From positions 1 through 44,601 of the forward strand of contig NZ_WKJG01000031.1 of assembly GCF_027853235.1 (NCBI RefSeq): a stretch of 44,601 nucleotides of DNA, read 5' to 3'. Positions within the stretch are counted from its first letter, which is position 1. Each line of letters starts with the position of its first letter. Positions 1 to 8,176 of the stretch are shown piece after piece. The translations under genes and the position numbers were made by a program. The stretch is from Aliibacillus thermotolerans (GTDB lineage: Bacteria; Bacillota; Bacilli; Bacillales; Marinococcaceae). The notes under the pieces are model-generated. The model had not been told where the DNA came from. It searched no databases and was given only the letters and a program-made list of their open reading frames with translations.

Positions 1-16
1 TTTGCGTATAATTCAT
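1..16 (-). CDS. 5' end of a gene running off the left edge
   Basis: An ATG at 16-14 follows an excellent ribosome binding site (AAGGAGGACTCAAA) on the minus strand, and the reading frame stays open to the window edge (Met-Asn-Tyr-Thr-Gln). It lies directly downstream of ywlE, where B. subtilis has ywlF (rpiB) and then ywlG. RpiB proteins normally begin MKVAIASDHGG, so the five visible residues do not fit RpiB; a YwlG-like protein is possible but cannot be decided from five codons. Confidence 0.45.
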
Positions 17-23
17 TTTGAGT

Positions 24-83
24 CCTCCTTGGTTTTCTAATTTCGGAGTCGATGCATCGACATCCTGTACTATACCAAGGAGG
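24..83 (-). promoter_or_regulatory. hairpin sequestering a ribosome binding site
   Basis: On the minus strand CCTCCTTGGT (83-74) is exactly complementary to ACCAAGGAGG (33-24), which is the ribosome binding site of the gene starting at 16. Beyond a one-base bulge the pairing continues with GAG/CTC. The loop carries a perfect 14-base palindrome, GTCGATGCATCGAC (48-61). As RNA this would hide the Shine-Dalgarno sequence in a stable stem. That it is a translational switch is inference. Confidence 0.5.
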
Positions 84-128
84 CTCTTTTTTGTTAAACC
101 TCAAATTTCTTCATTACAGGAATGCTTT

Positions 129-575
129 CTACTCCTCTTTTTCTCTATCGATGATCATTTGGAGATACGCGTCAATTTCTTCGGCTGTTTTACGGTAGAC
201 TTCAACAGGACCACCAAAAGGATCTTGTATATCTTTATCCTCCTCTCCCTTCGTTGCGTATTCTATCAATGTAAAAATTTTATCTTCCATTTCAGGATAA
301 AGCTGTTTCGCATGATTTCGATGGCTTCTCGTCATTGTAAGGACAATATCCGCCCAGTCCACGAGTTCTTGGGATATTGGCTGGGAAGTATGATCACTAG
401 TGATGCCTCGTTCTTTTAATACTTCCGTGGAACCCGGGGATAACGGAACGCCAGGGGCAGCGTAGAGCCCGGCTGATTTTGATTCGATGACGTCACTTGC
501 TTTGTGATGAGATAATTCCTTTGCCAAAGGACTTCGACATGTGTTCCCACTACAAACAAATAAAATCCGTTTCAT
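129..575 (-). CDS. ywlE: protein-arginine phosphatase YwlE (low-molecular-weight phosphatase family)
   Basis: Low-molecular-weight protein phosphatase fold; YwlE-type enzymes remove phosphate from arginine residues marked by the McsB kinase, opposing ClpCP-directed degradation in the cytoplasm. The P-loop signature VCSGNTCRSP sits at residues 6-15, with nucleophilic Cys7 and a Thr in the position that favours phosphoarginine over phosphotyrosine. The general-acid Asp is in the conserved DPFGG motif near the C-terminus. Start chosen at ATG 575 because AGGAAG lies six bases upstream and the product then begins MKRILFVCSGN like the family; the frame is open for 14 more codons upstream. Lies in the conserved tsaC-mntP-ywlE order. 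Confidence 0.93.
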   Translation of the reverse strand: MKRILFVCSGNTCRSPLAKELSHHKASDVIESKSAGLYAAPGVPLSPGSTEVLKERGITSDHTSQPISQELVDWADIVLTMTRSHRNHAKQLYPEMEDKIFTLIEYATKGEEDKDIQDPFGGPVEVYRKTAEEIDAYLQMIIDREKEE

Positions 576-708
576 GATAACTTCCTCTCTTTCCATGATT
601 AGTATGCTGGCGTTCATGGAATACTGGAACGAGAATCACATGAGGAGTGATCAAGCATCCTTCTTTATTCATATAACTCTATAGACCAATTTTACCATAA
701 ATATATTT

Positions 709-1257
709 CTATAATGCTAATTTTAGACCAAAAGATAGTAAAATAATTCCTCCGATCATTTCTCCATACCGTCCGAGTGATTGTTGCATATATTTCCCTA
801 ATGTCAGACCGAGCCATGTAAATATTCCGCTAAACAGTCCGAACAACAATAGTACGGAAAAAAGTTCCGCTTTTAAAATGCCAAGAGTAATACCAATAGA
901 AAAGCTATCGAGACTGACAAAAAAGGAAAAAATGAACACTCTTAGACCGACGGGAAGAATCATGGATTCTTGTTCCGCATCTTTTTTCCAGCTGGAGACA
1001 ATCATTTGCAAGCCAATGACAAATAGTAATACCCCTGCTGCCATCATCGCTGTTTGTTCAAAAGAAGCAGCAATCCATGTGCCACTGATTAAACCAAGAA
1101 AGGGCATTCCCATATGAAAGAGGCCAACTACCAGCGCCGTGCACATTTTATTTACCGGAATTTTCCGCTTCATTGCCACCGCCAGCGACATGGAAAATGC
1201 ATCCATACTGAGGGCAAATGCCATCGTACTTAAAAAGAACCAACTTTCAATTGCCAT
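709..1257 (-). CDS. mntP: manganese efflux pump MntP (YwlD family)
   Basis: Small integral membrane protein of the MntP family, six predicted membrane helices, exporting Mn(II) from the cytoplasm. Two homologous halves each carry the conserved acidic signature: SMDAFSMSL near residue 18 and SLDSFSIGI near residue 115. About 182 residues, normal for the family. The start is placed at the second of two adjacent ATGs (1257), six bases from an AAGGAG; ATG 1260 is nearly as good. No yybP-ykoY manganese riboswitch could be seen in the 70 bases upstream, so expression probably comes from the tsaC promoter. Confidence 0.92.
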   Translation of the reverse strand: MAIESWFFLSTMAFALSMDAFSMSLAVAMKRKIPVNKMCTALVVGLFHMGMPFLGLISGTWIAASFEQTAMMAAGVLLFVIGLQMIVSSWKKDAEQESMILPVGLRVFIFSFFVSLDSFSIGITLGILKAELFSVLLLFGLFSGIFTWLGLTLGKYMQQSLGRYGEMIGGIILLSFGLKLAL

Positions 1258-1327
1258 CATAATCTCCTTTCTGGACATGCATCGTTATAGCACTGTATGC
1301 ATATCAAGAAAGGAACATTCAAAGGAA

Positions 1328-2353
1328 CTAACCGCTTGCTGCTTTTTCTAGTCGATTCATGATTGCTCGTCCGAGACCATCCGGTGGAAATGTCTCGCAT
1401 AAAATCACATCTGCGTCGGTACGATCCGCTTCTCTTAGCTGATCATATAAACGAGCAGCAACTTCTTCTAAGGACTGACCGAGAGAAACAAAATGATTTG
1501 CCTCTTCCGACGACGCTCTCATCGCCTCCCGTGCCATCACTGTCACCGTTTGACCTGCATGGCGACGTTTTGTAATTTCTCGTTGCATCGCTACGTTTCC
1601 GTCCACTAAAAGAAGGGGCGTGTTCGGTGCATAATGGCGATACTTCATTCCAGGTGATTTCGGGGCATGACTGCTCGTTGTCGTTTCTTTTACTCGCTTT
1701 TCTCCGACAACTTCCGCTAACTGTTCTTTCGTCACTCCGCCTGGCCGTAAAATCCAAACGATATCTTCTATCACTTCGATAACAGTAGATTCTACTCCGT
1801 AGCCGGCATCTCCTCCATCGATGACTCCTTTAATTTTCCCATCCAAATCTTCCATGACATGAGCGGCTTTCGTGGGGCTCGGTTTCCCGGAGCGATTGGC
1901 ACTGGGAGCTGCAACAGGTACGTTTGCTACTTGAAGTAATGCGCGCGCCACCGGATGGGATGGCATGCGAACGGCAACGGTATCCAATCCTGCTGTCACA
2001 CGAGAAGAGAGTCCTTCTTTTTTCGGAAGAATCACCGTTAACGGTCCCGGCCAAAAACGTTCCATCAATTGTTCTGCGCAACAAGAGAGCGATCGTGTTA
2101 CGTGATGTAATTGTTCTTTTTCACCAATGTGAACAATTAAAGGGTTATCTCCAGGACGTCCTTTCGCTTGAAATATTTTTTTAACCGCTTTATCATTTCT
2201 CGCATCCGCTCCTAATCCATATACCGTCTCCGTTGGGAATGCGATGACTTCTCCTTTATTTATCCACAGGGCCGCTTCTTGTATTGCAGGCTCTTTTTCT
2301 AATTCGCTTCTATTTTTGTCCACAACCCATATCTTCGTCTGTGAATAACTCAT
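1328..2353 (-). CDS. tsaC: threonylcarbamoyl-AMP synthase (Sua5/YwlC type)
   Basis: Makes L-threonylcarbamoyladenylate from threonine, bicarbonate and ATP, the first step of tRNA t6A modification at position 37. The N-terminal YrdC/TsaC domain (about 20-210) shows the nucleotide/threonine pocket motifs FPTETVYGLGADA, KGRP and SANRSGKPSPT; a linker with PGMKYRHYAP leads into the smaller C-terminal Sua5 domain (about 250-341). At 341 residues it is the long Sua5 form usual in Bacillus. The ATG at 2353 follows AAAAGGAGAATAAATA. Upstream lies the spoIIR terminator, so it probably has its own promoter in the short gap. Confidence 0.94.
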   Translation of the reverse strand: MSYSQTKIWVVDKNRSELEKEPAIQEAALWINKGEVIAFPTETVYGLGADARNDKAVKKIFQAKGRPGDNPLIVHIGEKEQLHHVTRSLSCCAEQLMERFWPGPLTVILPKKEGLSSRVTAGLDTVAVRMPSHPVARALLQVANVPVAAPSANRSGKPSPTKAAHVMEDLDGKIKGVIDGGDAGYGVESTVIEVIEDIVWILRPGGVTKEQLAEVVGEKRVKETTTSSHAPKSPGMKYRHYAPNTPLLLVDGNVAMQREITKRRHAGQTVTVMAREAMRASSEEANHFVSLGQSLEEVAARLYDQLREADRTDADVILCETFPPDGLGRAIMNRLEKAASG

Positions 2354-2418
2354 TATTTATTCTCCTTTTCCCCTCCATCAAATCGTCCTTATTATAAGGA
2401 AAAGACGGCAATGAACGC

Positions 2419-2464
2419 AAATAAAAAGAAGTTATCCACCATTGTTGGCTTCTTGTGGATAACT
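2419..2464 (-). terminator. rho-independent terminator after spoIIR
   Basis: Perfect 10-bp stem (AGTTATCCAC 2464-2455 / GTGGATAACT 2439-2430 on the minus strand) with a 15-base loop, followed by TCTTTTTATTT. It sits 26 bases past the spoIIR stop codon. The stem arms happen to match DnaA boxes (TTATCCAC), which appears coincidental. Confidence 0.75.
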
Positions 2465-2490
2465 ATCTCTCAAACGCTCTCTTCCCCTTC

Positions 2491-3099
2491 TTATATTTCT
2501 TCCTTTTTCTCTTTTCCAAACCAATCTTTCCACTTTTCCACAATAAAAAATGTATATTTCTCCTTTTCATCCACAGCTTTTTCCTCTTCTTCTGTATCCG
2601 TCTCGATAAAACATAATGCCGGAAATAGGACGCACCACCAGTTTTGTCCTTTCCCTTCACCAATTGTTACGACAAGGGCTTCATACATTCCCTGTGGGTA
2701 AATGAGGGGGCCATATATACGAGTTGGAAATTCTACTTCTTTTTTTAAAGATAACGACACATCATGGGTGACGTCATGCTCTGCAAGCACTTCGTCTACA
2801 ATCTTTTCCAATTTCGGAATGGCTTCGGTGATTTCTTTTCTCGCAATTTTTTTTTCATCAATGTAGCCGACAACGCTTCGTAATTCTGCATTGATGGCAT
2901 CGCGCACCTTCGTTTTAATCATTTGTTCTTTGAGAGAATCATCATGGGCTAAAATCCGTAATCGAATTGCTTCTTCCGGAATTACTTGCTCTTCCATACG
3001 AGAAGCATCGACATATTGATTTTGTTCTATTTGTAACCAAATCATAACAGAAAAAAATAATACATATAAAAGTGCTAGATTCATTGTTTTTGTTTTCAT
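2491..3099 (-). CDS. spoIIR: stage II sporulation protein R
   Basis: Secreted signalling protein made in the forespore under sigma-F; it crosses the septum and triggers SpoIIGA to process pro-sigma-E in the mother cell. The protein starts with a hydrophobic signal/anchor (about residues 7-23), then the conserved SpoIIR core (IRLRILAHDDS near 45, IYGPLIYPQGMYEALVV and the NWWCVLFPALCF block near 150-165). About 202 residues, slightly shorter than B. subtilis. A long Glu/Lys-rich tail follows. No convincing sigma-F promoter was picked by eye. The start is ATG 3099 with only a weak purine-rich ribosome site. Confidence 0.95.
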   Translation of the reverse strand: MKTKTMNLALLYVLFFSVMIWLQIEQNQYVDASRMEEQVIPEEAIRLRILAHDDSLKEQMIKTKVRDAINAELRSVVGYIDEKKIARKEITEAIPKLEKIVDEVLAEHDVTHDVSLSLKKEVEFPTRIYGPLIYPQGMYEALVVTIGEGKGQNWWCVLFPALCFIETDTEEEEKAVDEKEKYTFFIVEKWKDWFGKEKKEEI

Positions 3100-3160
3100 G
3101 TCATCGCACCGCCTTTCATTACAAGTATCGACGGTGCACCAATGACATAAACCGTATAAA

Positions 3161-4021
3161 TTACTCGCTTTCTGGGTACACTTGGACGATGCGATCTTTT
3201 CCGTTGATATCTTTCTTCACAGTTACTTTTCTCTTCGGTAAGTGTTGTTCCATAATAGATTTCACTTCTGCTCCTTGATTATATCCTATTTCAAAGAAAG
3301 CAAAACCGGTCTTTTTTAAAGTAACAGGCAGCTTTCGAGCGATTTCTTCATAAAAAGACACCCCTTTATCTTCGTCTCCTATTAACGCAAGTGCTGGTTC
3401 ATGATCTTTTACGGTGACGTCTAATTGTTCCCACTCTTTTTTTGGAATGTAAGGGGGATTGGCGACAATCACATCCCACTTTTTTCCTTCGACAGGAGCA
3501 AATAAATCTCCTTGGAGAAACGTCACATTGGCTCCGAGCCGATCGTTGTTTTCTATTGCTACGTGTAACGCTTCTTCACTAATATCCACCGCGCATACTT
3601 TTGCCTTTGGAATTTCTAGAGCAAGGGTAATGGCGATGGCCCCACTCCCCGTGCCAAGATCGAGAATGGTAGGAGAGTCGTTCTTAGAAGAGAGTGATTC
3701 AATGACATGTGCAACCAATTCTTCCGTTTCAGGTCGCGGAATTAGCACTTTGTTTGAAACAGAAAAGCGCCGCCCATAAAAAAATTCGTATCCAATTAAA
3801 TGTTGAACCGGAATCCCTTGACTATGCGCTTTCACGTCTTTTTGAAACGCTTCCCAAACAGCCGGAGAGAGCACATCTCTTCTTTTTAAATGAAATTCCG
3901 TCCATTTGACATGTAAATGATGCTTTAGGAGTATGTCTGCCGCTCGCATTTCACGACCATGTTTTTCCAAAAAAGAAGAAGCCCATTGTAAGGCTTCATA
4001 TACTCGGATTCGTTCACTCAT
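3161..4021 (-). CDS. prmC: peptide chain release factor N5-glutamine methyltransferase
   Basis: S-adenosylmethionine-dependent methylation of the glutamine in the GGQ motif of release factors. An N-terminal helical domain (1-90) recognises RF1/RF2; the Rossmann methyltransferase domain shows the SAM loop [11 protein letters not shown] and the catalytic NPPY motif (in [14 protein letters not shown]) that binds the glutamine side chain. 286 residues, normal. Its ATG overlaps the prfA stop by four bases (ATGA), so enzyme and substrate are translationally coupled. Confidence 0.96.
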   Translation of the reverse strand: MSERIRVYEALQWASSFLEKHGREMRAADILLKHHLHVKWTEFHLKRRDVLSPAVWEAFQKDVKAHSQGIPVQHLIGYEFFYGRRFSVSNKVLIPRPETEELVAHVIESLSSKNDSPTILDLGTGSGAIAITLALEIPKAKVCAVDISEEALHVAIENNDRLGANVTFLQGDLFAPVEGKKWDVIVANPPYIPKKEWEQLDVTVKDHEPALALIGDEDKGVSFYEEIARKLPVTLKKTGFAFFEIGYNQGAEVKSIMEQHLPKRKVTVKKDINGKDRIVQVYPESE

Positions 4022-5091
4022 GCATTTCCCGCCTGTTCCATTAATTCCGCTTGCTCTTGTACAATCAATGCTTCAATAAATTCATCAATTTCTCCCGCTA
4101 AAATTTGGTCGAGTTTTTGAATGGTAAGACCAATACGATGATCTGTTACCCGGCTTTGCGGAAAGTTGTACGTACGAATTCGCTCCGAACGGTCTCCTGT
4201 TCCAACCGCAGATTTGCGGTTTTCCGCATACTCTGCTTGTGCTTCTTGTTGGTATTTGTCGTACACCCTAGCCCGTAATACTTTCATCGCTTTTTCTCTA
4301 TTTTTAATTTGCGATTTTTCATCTTGACAAGAAACGACGATTCCTGTTGGTAAATGGGTAATACGGACCGCGGACATCGTAGTGTTGACACTTTGTCCCC
4401 CTGGACCACTGGAAGCAAACGTGTCTATACGAAGATCTTTTTCGTTAATCTCTACTTCTACTTCTTCCGCTTCCGGCAATACAGCAACCGTTGCGGTGGA
4501 GGTATGAATCCGTCCGCCCGATTCCGTCTCTGGAACCCGTTGTACCCGATGCGCTCCATTTTCGTATTTCAAACGAGAATAGGCGCCTTTTCCGTTTATC
4601 ATAAATATAATTTCTTTATATCCCCCAAGTTCCGTCGGGCTTGCTTCAATTACTTCCGTTTTCCACCCTTGTTTTTCCGCGTAACGGGAATACATTCGGT
4701 ACAAGTCGCCTGCAAATAAAGCAGCTTCATCCCCACCGGCTGCTCCGCGAATTTCAACAATGACGTTTTTCTCATCATTTGGATCTTTCGGCAAAAGAAG
4801 AACTCTTAATTGTTCTTCTAGCTCTTCTTTTTTCTCTGTTAGTTCTGCAAGTTCTTCTTTCACCATTTCTTCCATTTCGTCGTCCATTTCTTCTTCTAAC
4901 ATCGATTTGGCATCATCAAGTTGAGACACTGTTTCTTTATACACGCGGTAAGTTTCCACCGTTTTCGCAATGTCCGCTTGTTCTTTCGAATACTCTTTTA
5001 ACTTATTGGTATCGTTAATCACGTTCGGATCACTAAGTAATTTATTTAACTCTTCATATCGGTCTTCTACAGCTTGTAGACGATCAAACAC
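4018..5091 (-). CDS. prfA: peptide chain release factor 1
   Basis: Reads UAA/UAG stop codons and releases the nascent chain. The universally conserved GGQ motif is in [16 protein letters not shown] in the middle of the protein; the conserved blocks [21 protein letters not shown] (N-terminal side) and [10 protein letters not shown] (C-terminal side) are present. The start is set at GTG 5091 because the product then begins [12 protein letters not shown], matching B. subtilis MLDRLKSIEERY, and AGAGG is nine bases upstream; the ATG at 5097 is in frame but sits too close to the ribosome site. First gene of a prfA-prmC(-spoIIR) unit with a consensus promoter. Confidence 0.96.
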   Translation of the reverse strand: MFDRLQAVEDRYEELNKLLSDPNVINDTNKLKEYSKEQADIAKTVETYRVYKETVSQLDDAKSMLEEEMDDEMEEMVKEELAELTEKKEELEEQLRVLLLPKDPNDEKNVIVEIRGAAGGDEAALFAGDLYRMYSRYAEKQGWKTEVIEASPTELGGYKEIIFMINGKGAYSRLKYENGAHRVQRVPETESGGRIHTSTATVAVLPEAEEVEVEINEKDLRIDTFASSGPGGQSVNTTMSAVRITHLPTGIVVSCQDEKSQIKNREKAMKVLRARVYDKYQQEAQAEYAENRKSAVGTGDRSERIRTYNFPQSRVTDHRIGLTIQKLDQILAGEIDEFIEALIVQEQAELMEQAGNA

Positions 5092-5125
5092 AAGCATTCA
5101 CCTCTTTTGATTGCATAACACTACA

Positions 5126-5154
5126 ATTATAGTATACAGCACCTTCCACGTCAA
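5126..5154 (-). promoter_or_regulatory. sigma-A promoter of prfA-prmC
   Basis: TTGACG (-35, 5154-5149), a 17-base spacer and a perfect TATAAT (-10, 5131-5126) lie about 35 bases upstream of the prfA start. The rest of 5155-5427 is AT-rich with no reading frame of note; a short inverted repeat at 5405-5431 (GTAGAAGG / CCTTCTAC) overlaps the end of the lipoprotein gene and may help terminate it, although no T-run follows. Confidence 0.8.
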
Positions 5155-5427
5155 AATGAATCAATCCATTGTCTGAGTCAACCATTTGTGGGCAACTTTT
5201 TATGAACTCCATAATTGTAAGCGGATTCACTCTTGCTGGGTACTCCTTTGAAGTGCTATTAATCTCTTTTTAAAAGATATTAATTCAAATTAATTATACA
5301 ATCAGTGGAATTAATGGAAAACATTTAATTTTCTTAATACTTAAAATTTATTGTATTCTTATCTTATAGATATATTTGAAAGGTTTGTCGTTTTTATATT
5401 GAACGTAGAAGGAGATAAAATCCCCTT

Positions 5428-5574
5428 CTACATTGCCTTGATCACTTCTTTTTCCACAAAAGACACTTTGCGTACAGCTGCTTCTTCTTGGATATCCGGA
5501 GAAATGTCTTGTTGACAAGCGACGATGAGAGAATTCATAAAGAAAAGCGACACAATAACGAGCAATAGACGCAC
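5428..5574 (-). CDS. very small putative lipoprotein (48 aa)
   Basis: A GTG start at 5574 preceded by a strong ribosome site (AAGGAGGGG, 4-5 base spacing) opens a 48-codon frame. The product starts with Met-Arg, a hydrophobic stretch (LLLVIVSLFFMNSLIVAC) ending in a lipobox-like LIVAC, so the Cys at position 20 would be lipidated after signal peptide cleavage. The mature part is only about 29 residues, charged and acidic (QQDISPDIQEEAA...). It follows the sigma-like gene by 56 bases on the same strand and is probably cotranscribed. No known family recognised. Good start signals and the textbook lipobox argue it is real. Confidence 0.6.
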   Translation of the reverse strand: MRLLLVIVSLFFMNSLIVACQQDISPDIQEEAAVRKVSFVEKEVIKAM

Positions 5575-5630
5575 GAAACCCCTCCTTGAAGTCCTTTGTT
5601 TCTTCATAGGGTTCCCAACGATTTTACTTT

Positions 5631-6368
5631 TTATGAGTTGATTCCTTCTTCCGTCTCTTCCATTTCCATTGGGGCAGGTTCCGGCCCTTTTTCATCCGGT
5701 ATTAACACTGATGGACTGATTAACAAAAATATCCCGAGAGACAAGATGGATAAAGTTCCACCGACCGCAATAAATTGCGCTATTTTTATACGGCGCTGTT
5801 TCCGAGCCTTTTGTATGTAAGACCAAATCTCTTGAGGAGTTACTTCATCCGGAAGTGCTGCAAAGGTTTCTTTCCAACGTGCCTGTGCTTCTTCGGTTTT
5901 TCTGCCGTGTTTCGATAATTGGGCAAGAAACTTTTCTCTCGCCTGCTTTGTTTCTTCGTTATCAATATGTAAAATTTCCCCTGTTTGTTCGATGGAAAAA
6001 TCGTGTAAGTCATGAAGTAAGAAGCTCGCTTTTTCTGAAGTGAAAGTTCCTTGGGCAGTTTGAAACCAGGCCCCTATCTCTTTTTGGTCATATTGTTGTT
6101 CCGTTTTTTCATGGGTAGAAAGTTGATCTATCACGAGTGTATGGACTTTTTGAAACAACCGTGTCCGGAAGGTTTTTCCTGTCCAGGAAGAACCGTTTCG
6201 GTATGCTTCTAAAAATGCTTCGTTCATGACGTGCACAAGTGCAGATGATGCAAGACCCATTTGGCGTGAAAATGTTTGTACTTGACGATAATATTTTTCT
6301 ATTAATTCTTGAAACGCTGTCTCATCACCGAAACGAAACCGCTCTAGCAATTGATGATCATCTGGCAC
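5631..6368 (-). CDS. ECF sigma-like protein with C-terminal membrane anchor
   Basis: 245 residues. Residues 7-85 (LLERFRFGDETAFQELIEKY...) look like sigma-70 region 2 of ECF factors; residues about 109-152 (LHDFSIEQTGEILHIDNEET) fit the helix-turn-helix of region 4. A basic stretch (KARKQRRIK, 187-195) leads into one hydrophobic segment (about 197-222), followed by a short acidic tail that would lie outside the cell. The C-terminal third therefore resembles the membrane part of an anti-sigma factor fused to the sigma. GTG start at 6368 behind AAGGGGGAG. Separated from rpmE2 by a terminator. Occupies the position of tdk in B. subtilis. Whether it initiates transcription is unknown; region 2 lacks a clear strong DNA-melting signature. 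Confidence 0.7.
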   Translation of the reverse strand: MPDDHQLLERFRFGDETAFQELIEKYYRQVQTFSRQMGLASSALVHVMNEAFLEAYRNGSSWTGKTFRTRLFQKVHTLVIDQLSTHEKTEQQYDQKEIGAWFQTAQGTFTSEKASFLLHDLHDFSIEQTGEILHIDNEETKQAREKFLAQLSKHGRKTEEAQARWKETFAALPDEVTPQEIWSYIQKARKQRRIKIAQFIAVGGTLSILSLGIFLLISPSVLIPDEKGPEPAPMEMEETEEGINS

Positions 6369-6423
6369 TCTTGTCTCCCCCTTATGATGTATGTATTTTT
6401 CACTTGTGCATCCAGCCCTATAG

Positions 6424-6453
6424 AAAAACAGGCAAGTCTCCTTGCCTGTTTTT
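6424..6453. terminator. bidirectional terminator after rpmE2
   Basis: Perfect 13-bp stem AAAAACAGGCAAG / CTTGCCTGTTTTT with a four-base loop, giving a T-run on either strand. It lies 14 bases beyond the rpmE2 stop codon and isolates the sigma-like gene from rpmE2. Confidence 0.9.
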
Positions 6454-6466
6454 GCATCGATACCTC

Positions 6467-6712
6467 TTAATTGATGTTGTATTTCTTTTTGAAACGATCG
6501 ATCCGACCACCTGCATCGGCAAGTTTTTGTTTTCCAGTGTAAAATGGATGTGAATCTGAACTAATTTCCACTTTGATTAGCGGATATGTGTTGCCGTCTT
6601 CCCATTCTATCGTTTCATCTGATGTTTTTGTCGAACCGCTCAAAAACTTGAAGCCTGTGCTTGAATCCATAAAAACGACTTTATGATATTCTGGATGGAT
6701 GTTCTCTTTCAT
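6467..6712 (-). CDS. rpmE2: ribosomal protein bL31, zinc-free type B
   Basis: Component of the large ribosomal subunit that bridges to the small subunit. 81 residues; [20 protein letters not shown] and [20 protein letters not shown] are typical of type B L31 (YtiA/RpmEB). The CxxC pairs that hold zinc in type A L31 are absent. Start at ATG 6712, eight bases after AAGGAG; three extra in-frame codons exist upstream. In B. subtilis the gene beside rho is the zinc-binding rpmE and the type B gene lies elsewhere under Zur control, so the type B form here is a departure. No Zur box was recognised. Confidence 0.95.
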   Translation of the reverse strand: MKENIHPEYHKVVFMDSSTGFKFLSGSTKTSDETIEWEDGNTYPLIKVEISSDSHPFYTGKQKLADAGGRIDRFKKKYNIN

Positions 6713-6767
6713 CTGTATCACTCCTTTTTTATATCATCTCAATCTTTCGAGCTACACTTCATTTGTG

Positions 6768-6843
6768 AAAGCACACAAAAGAAAAGTGCTTTGCTGAATT
6801 TTGCACATAAAGAAATTATAGCAAGCACGAATTCATTTTTCAA
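6768..6843 (-). promoter_or_regulatory. rpmE2 promoter and leader hairpin
   Basis: On the minus strand TTGAAA (6843-6838), 17 bases, then TATAAT (6820-6815) preceded by TGC, an extended -10. The transcribed leader of about 95 bases contains a 7-bp hairpin (AAAGCAC / GTGCTTT, 6768-6792), which might serve L31 autoregulation; that is speculation. Confidence 0.65.
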
Positions 6844-6904
6844 TACATTGTTGGAACTTGCACACGGGACATGAGCGATGCCCTTGTACTTTCACTGACT
6901 ATGT

Positions 6905-8176
6905 CTATTTCTTTCCTTCTTGTCTTTCTCTGTCTTCTTTCATTTCTTCAAAAAATTCTTCGTTTGTTTTCGTTTGTTTGATGCGGCGGATGAAGTGTTC
7001 GACGAATTCCGGTGAATCGTTCATTGATTTTCGGATCATCCATAAATGTTCGAGATGTTCTTTCGAAACAAGGAGTTCCTCTTTTCTTGTACTGGAACGA
7101 CGAATGTCGATCGCTGGGAAAATACGTCTTTCCGCCAAACGACGATCTAAATGAAGTTCCATATTCCCGGTTCCTTTAAATTCCTCATAAATGACATCGT
7201 CCATGCGGGAACCGGTATCGACAAGGGCGGTGGCCAAAATCGTTAAGCTGCCCCCTTCTTCAATGTTCCGGGCTGCACCAAAAAAACGTTTTGGACGATG
7301 AAATGCTGCAGGGTCAATTCCTCCAGAAAGCGTTCGACCGCTTGGGGGAATGACAAGGTTGTAAGCTCGCGCCAGCCGGGTAATACTATCCATTAAAATG
7401 ACGACGTCTTTTTTATGTTCCACGAGACGCATTGCTCTTTCCAACACGAGCTCAGCTACCTTAATATGGTTTTCCGGCAATTCATCAAAGGTGGAGCTAA
7501 CGATATCTCCATCTACCGAACGTTCAATATCCGTCACTTCTTCCGGACGTTCGTCAACAAGCAACACAATCAGCTCTGTATGGGGATGGTTTTCGGTGAT
7601 GCTATTGGCAATTTCTTTTAACAGAGACGTTTTCCCTGCTTTTGGCGGCGCGACGATCAATCCCCGTTGTCCAAATCCGATCGGCGTAATTAAATCAATC
7701 AAGCGCGTACTAATGCGTTCCGGTTTGGTTTCTAACGTCATCCGTCGATCAGGGTAAAGGGGAGTAAGCGCTGGAAAATGGGGGCGATCCCGCGATGTAT
7801 CCGGATCTTCTCCGTTGACCGCTTCCACCATTAATAATCCATGGTAGCGTTCTGTTTCTTTCGGCGGACGAACTTTTCCGGATACTTTATCTCCATTTCT
7901 TAAACCGAATCTTCGAATTTGGGAGGCAGAAATATAAATATCTTCTGAACTTGGCAAATAATTAATCGGACGAAGAAATCCGTATCCTTCTGACTGAATA
8001 ATTTCTAAAACGCCTTCCATAAACATTAAGCCGTCTTTCTCCGCTTGACCTTTTAAAATAGCAAAAATTAACTCACGTTTCGTTAACTTACTATAATACG
8101 AAACGTTGTACTCTTTTGCTAAACTATATAACTCTTTTAGCGTTTTATTTTCTAATTCTGATAAATGTACACTCAA
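6905..8176 (-). CDS. rho: transcription termination factor Rho
   Basis: Hexameric RNA-DNA helicase/ATPase that ends transcription of untranslated RNA. N-terminal Rho-N helices (1-45), OSB RNA-binding domain (about 50-120, [17 protein letters not shown]), RecA-like ATPase with Walker [10 protein letters not shown] and Walker [17 protein letters not shown]-loop and R-loop region [24 protein letters not shown]. 423 residues, like B. subtilis. The start is TTG 8176, seven bases after GGTGA; no ATG or GTG start fits, and the N-terminus [15 protein letters not shown] aligns with B. subtilis SISSLENMKLKEL. Confidence 0.96.
   Translation of the reverse strand: MSVHLSELENKTLKELYSLAKEYNVSYYSKLTKRELIFAILKGQAEKDGLMFMEGVLEIIQSEGYGFLRPINYLPSSEDIYISASQIRRFGLRNGDKVSGKVRPPKETERYHGLLMVEAVNGEDPDTSRDRPHFPALTPLYPDRRMTLETKPERISTRLIDLITPIGFGQRGLIVAPPKAGKTSLLKEIANSITENHPHTELIVLLVDERPEEVTDIERSVDGDIVSSTFDELPENHIKVAELVLERAMRLVEHKKDVVILMDSITRLARAYNLVIPPSGRTLSGGIDPAAFHRPKRFFGAARNIEEGGSLTILATALVDTGSRMDDVIYEEFKGTGNMELHLDRRLAERRIFPAIDIRRSSTRKEELLVSKEHLEHLWMIRKSMNDSPEFVEHFIRRIKQTKTNEEFFEEMKEDRERQEGKK

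Noticed and set aside
1258-1327. yybP-ykoY manganese riboswitch before mntP
   Set aside because: The gap to tsaC is only 70 bases and lacks the conserved riboswitch core.
2430-2464. Pair of DnaA boxes (TTATCCAC in inverted orientation), possible DnaA-binding or origin site
   Set aside because: The two boxes are simply the arms of a hairpin followed by a T-run directly behind spoIIR, i.e. a terminator; no AT-rich unwinding element or further boxes.
6239-6553. Plus-strand 104-codon frame opposite the sigma-like gene
   Set aside because: Shadow of the minus-strand gene and the rpmE2 terminator; no ribosome site and a composition typical of antisense frames.
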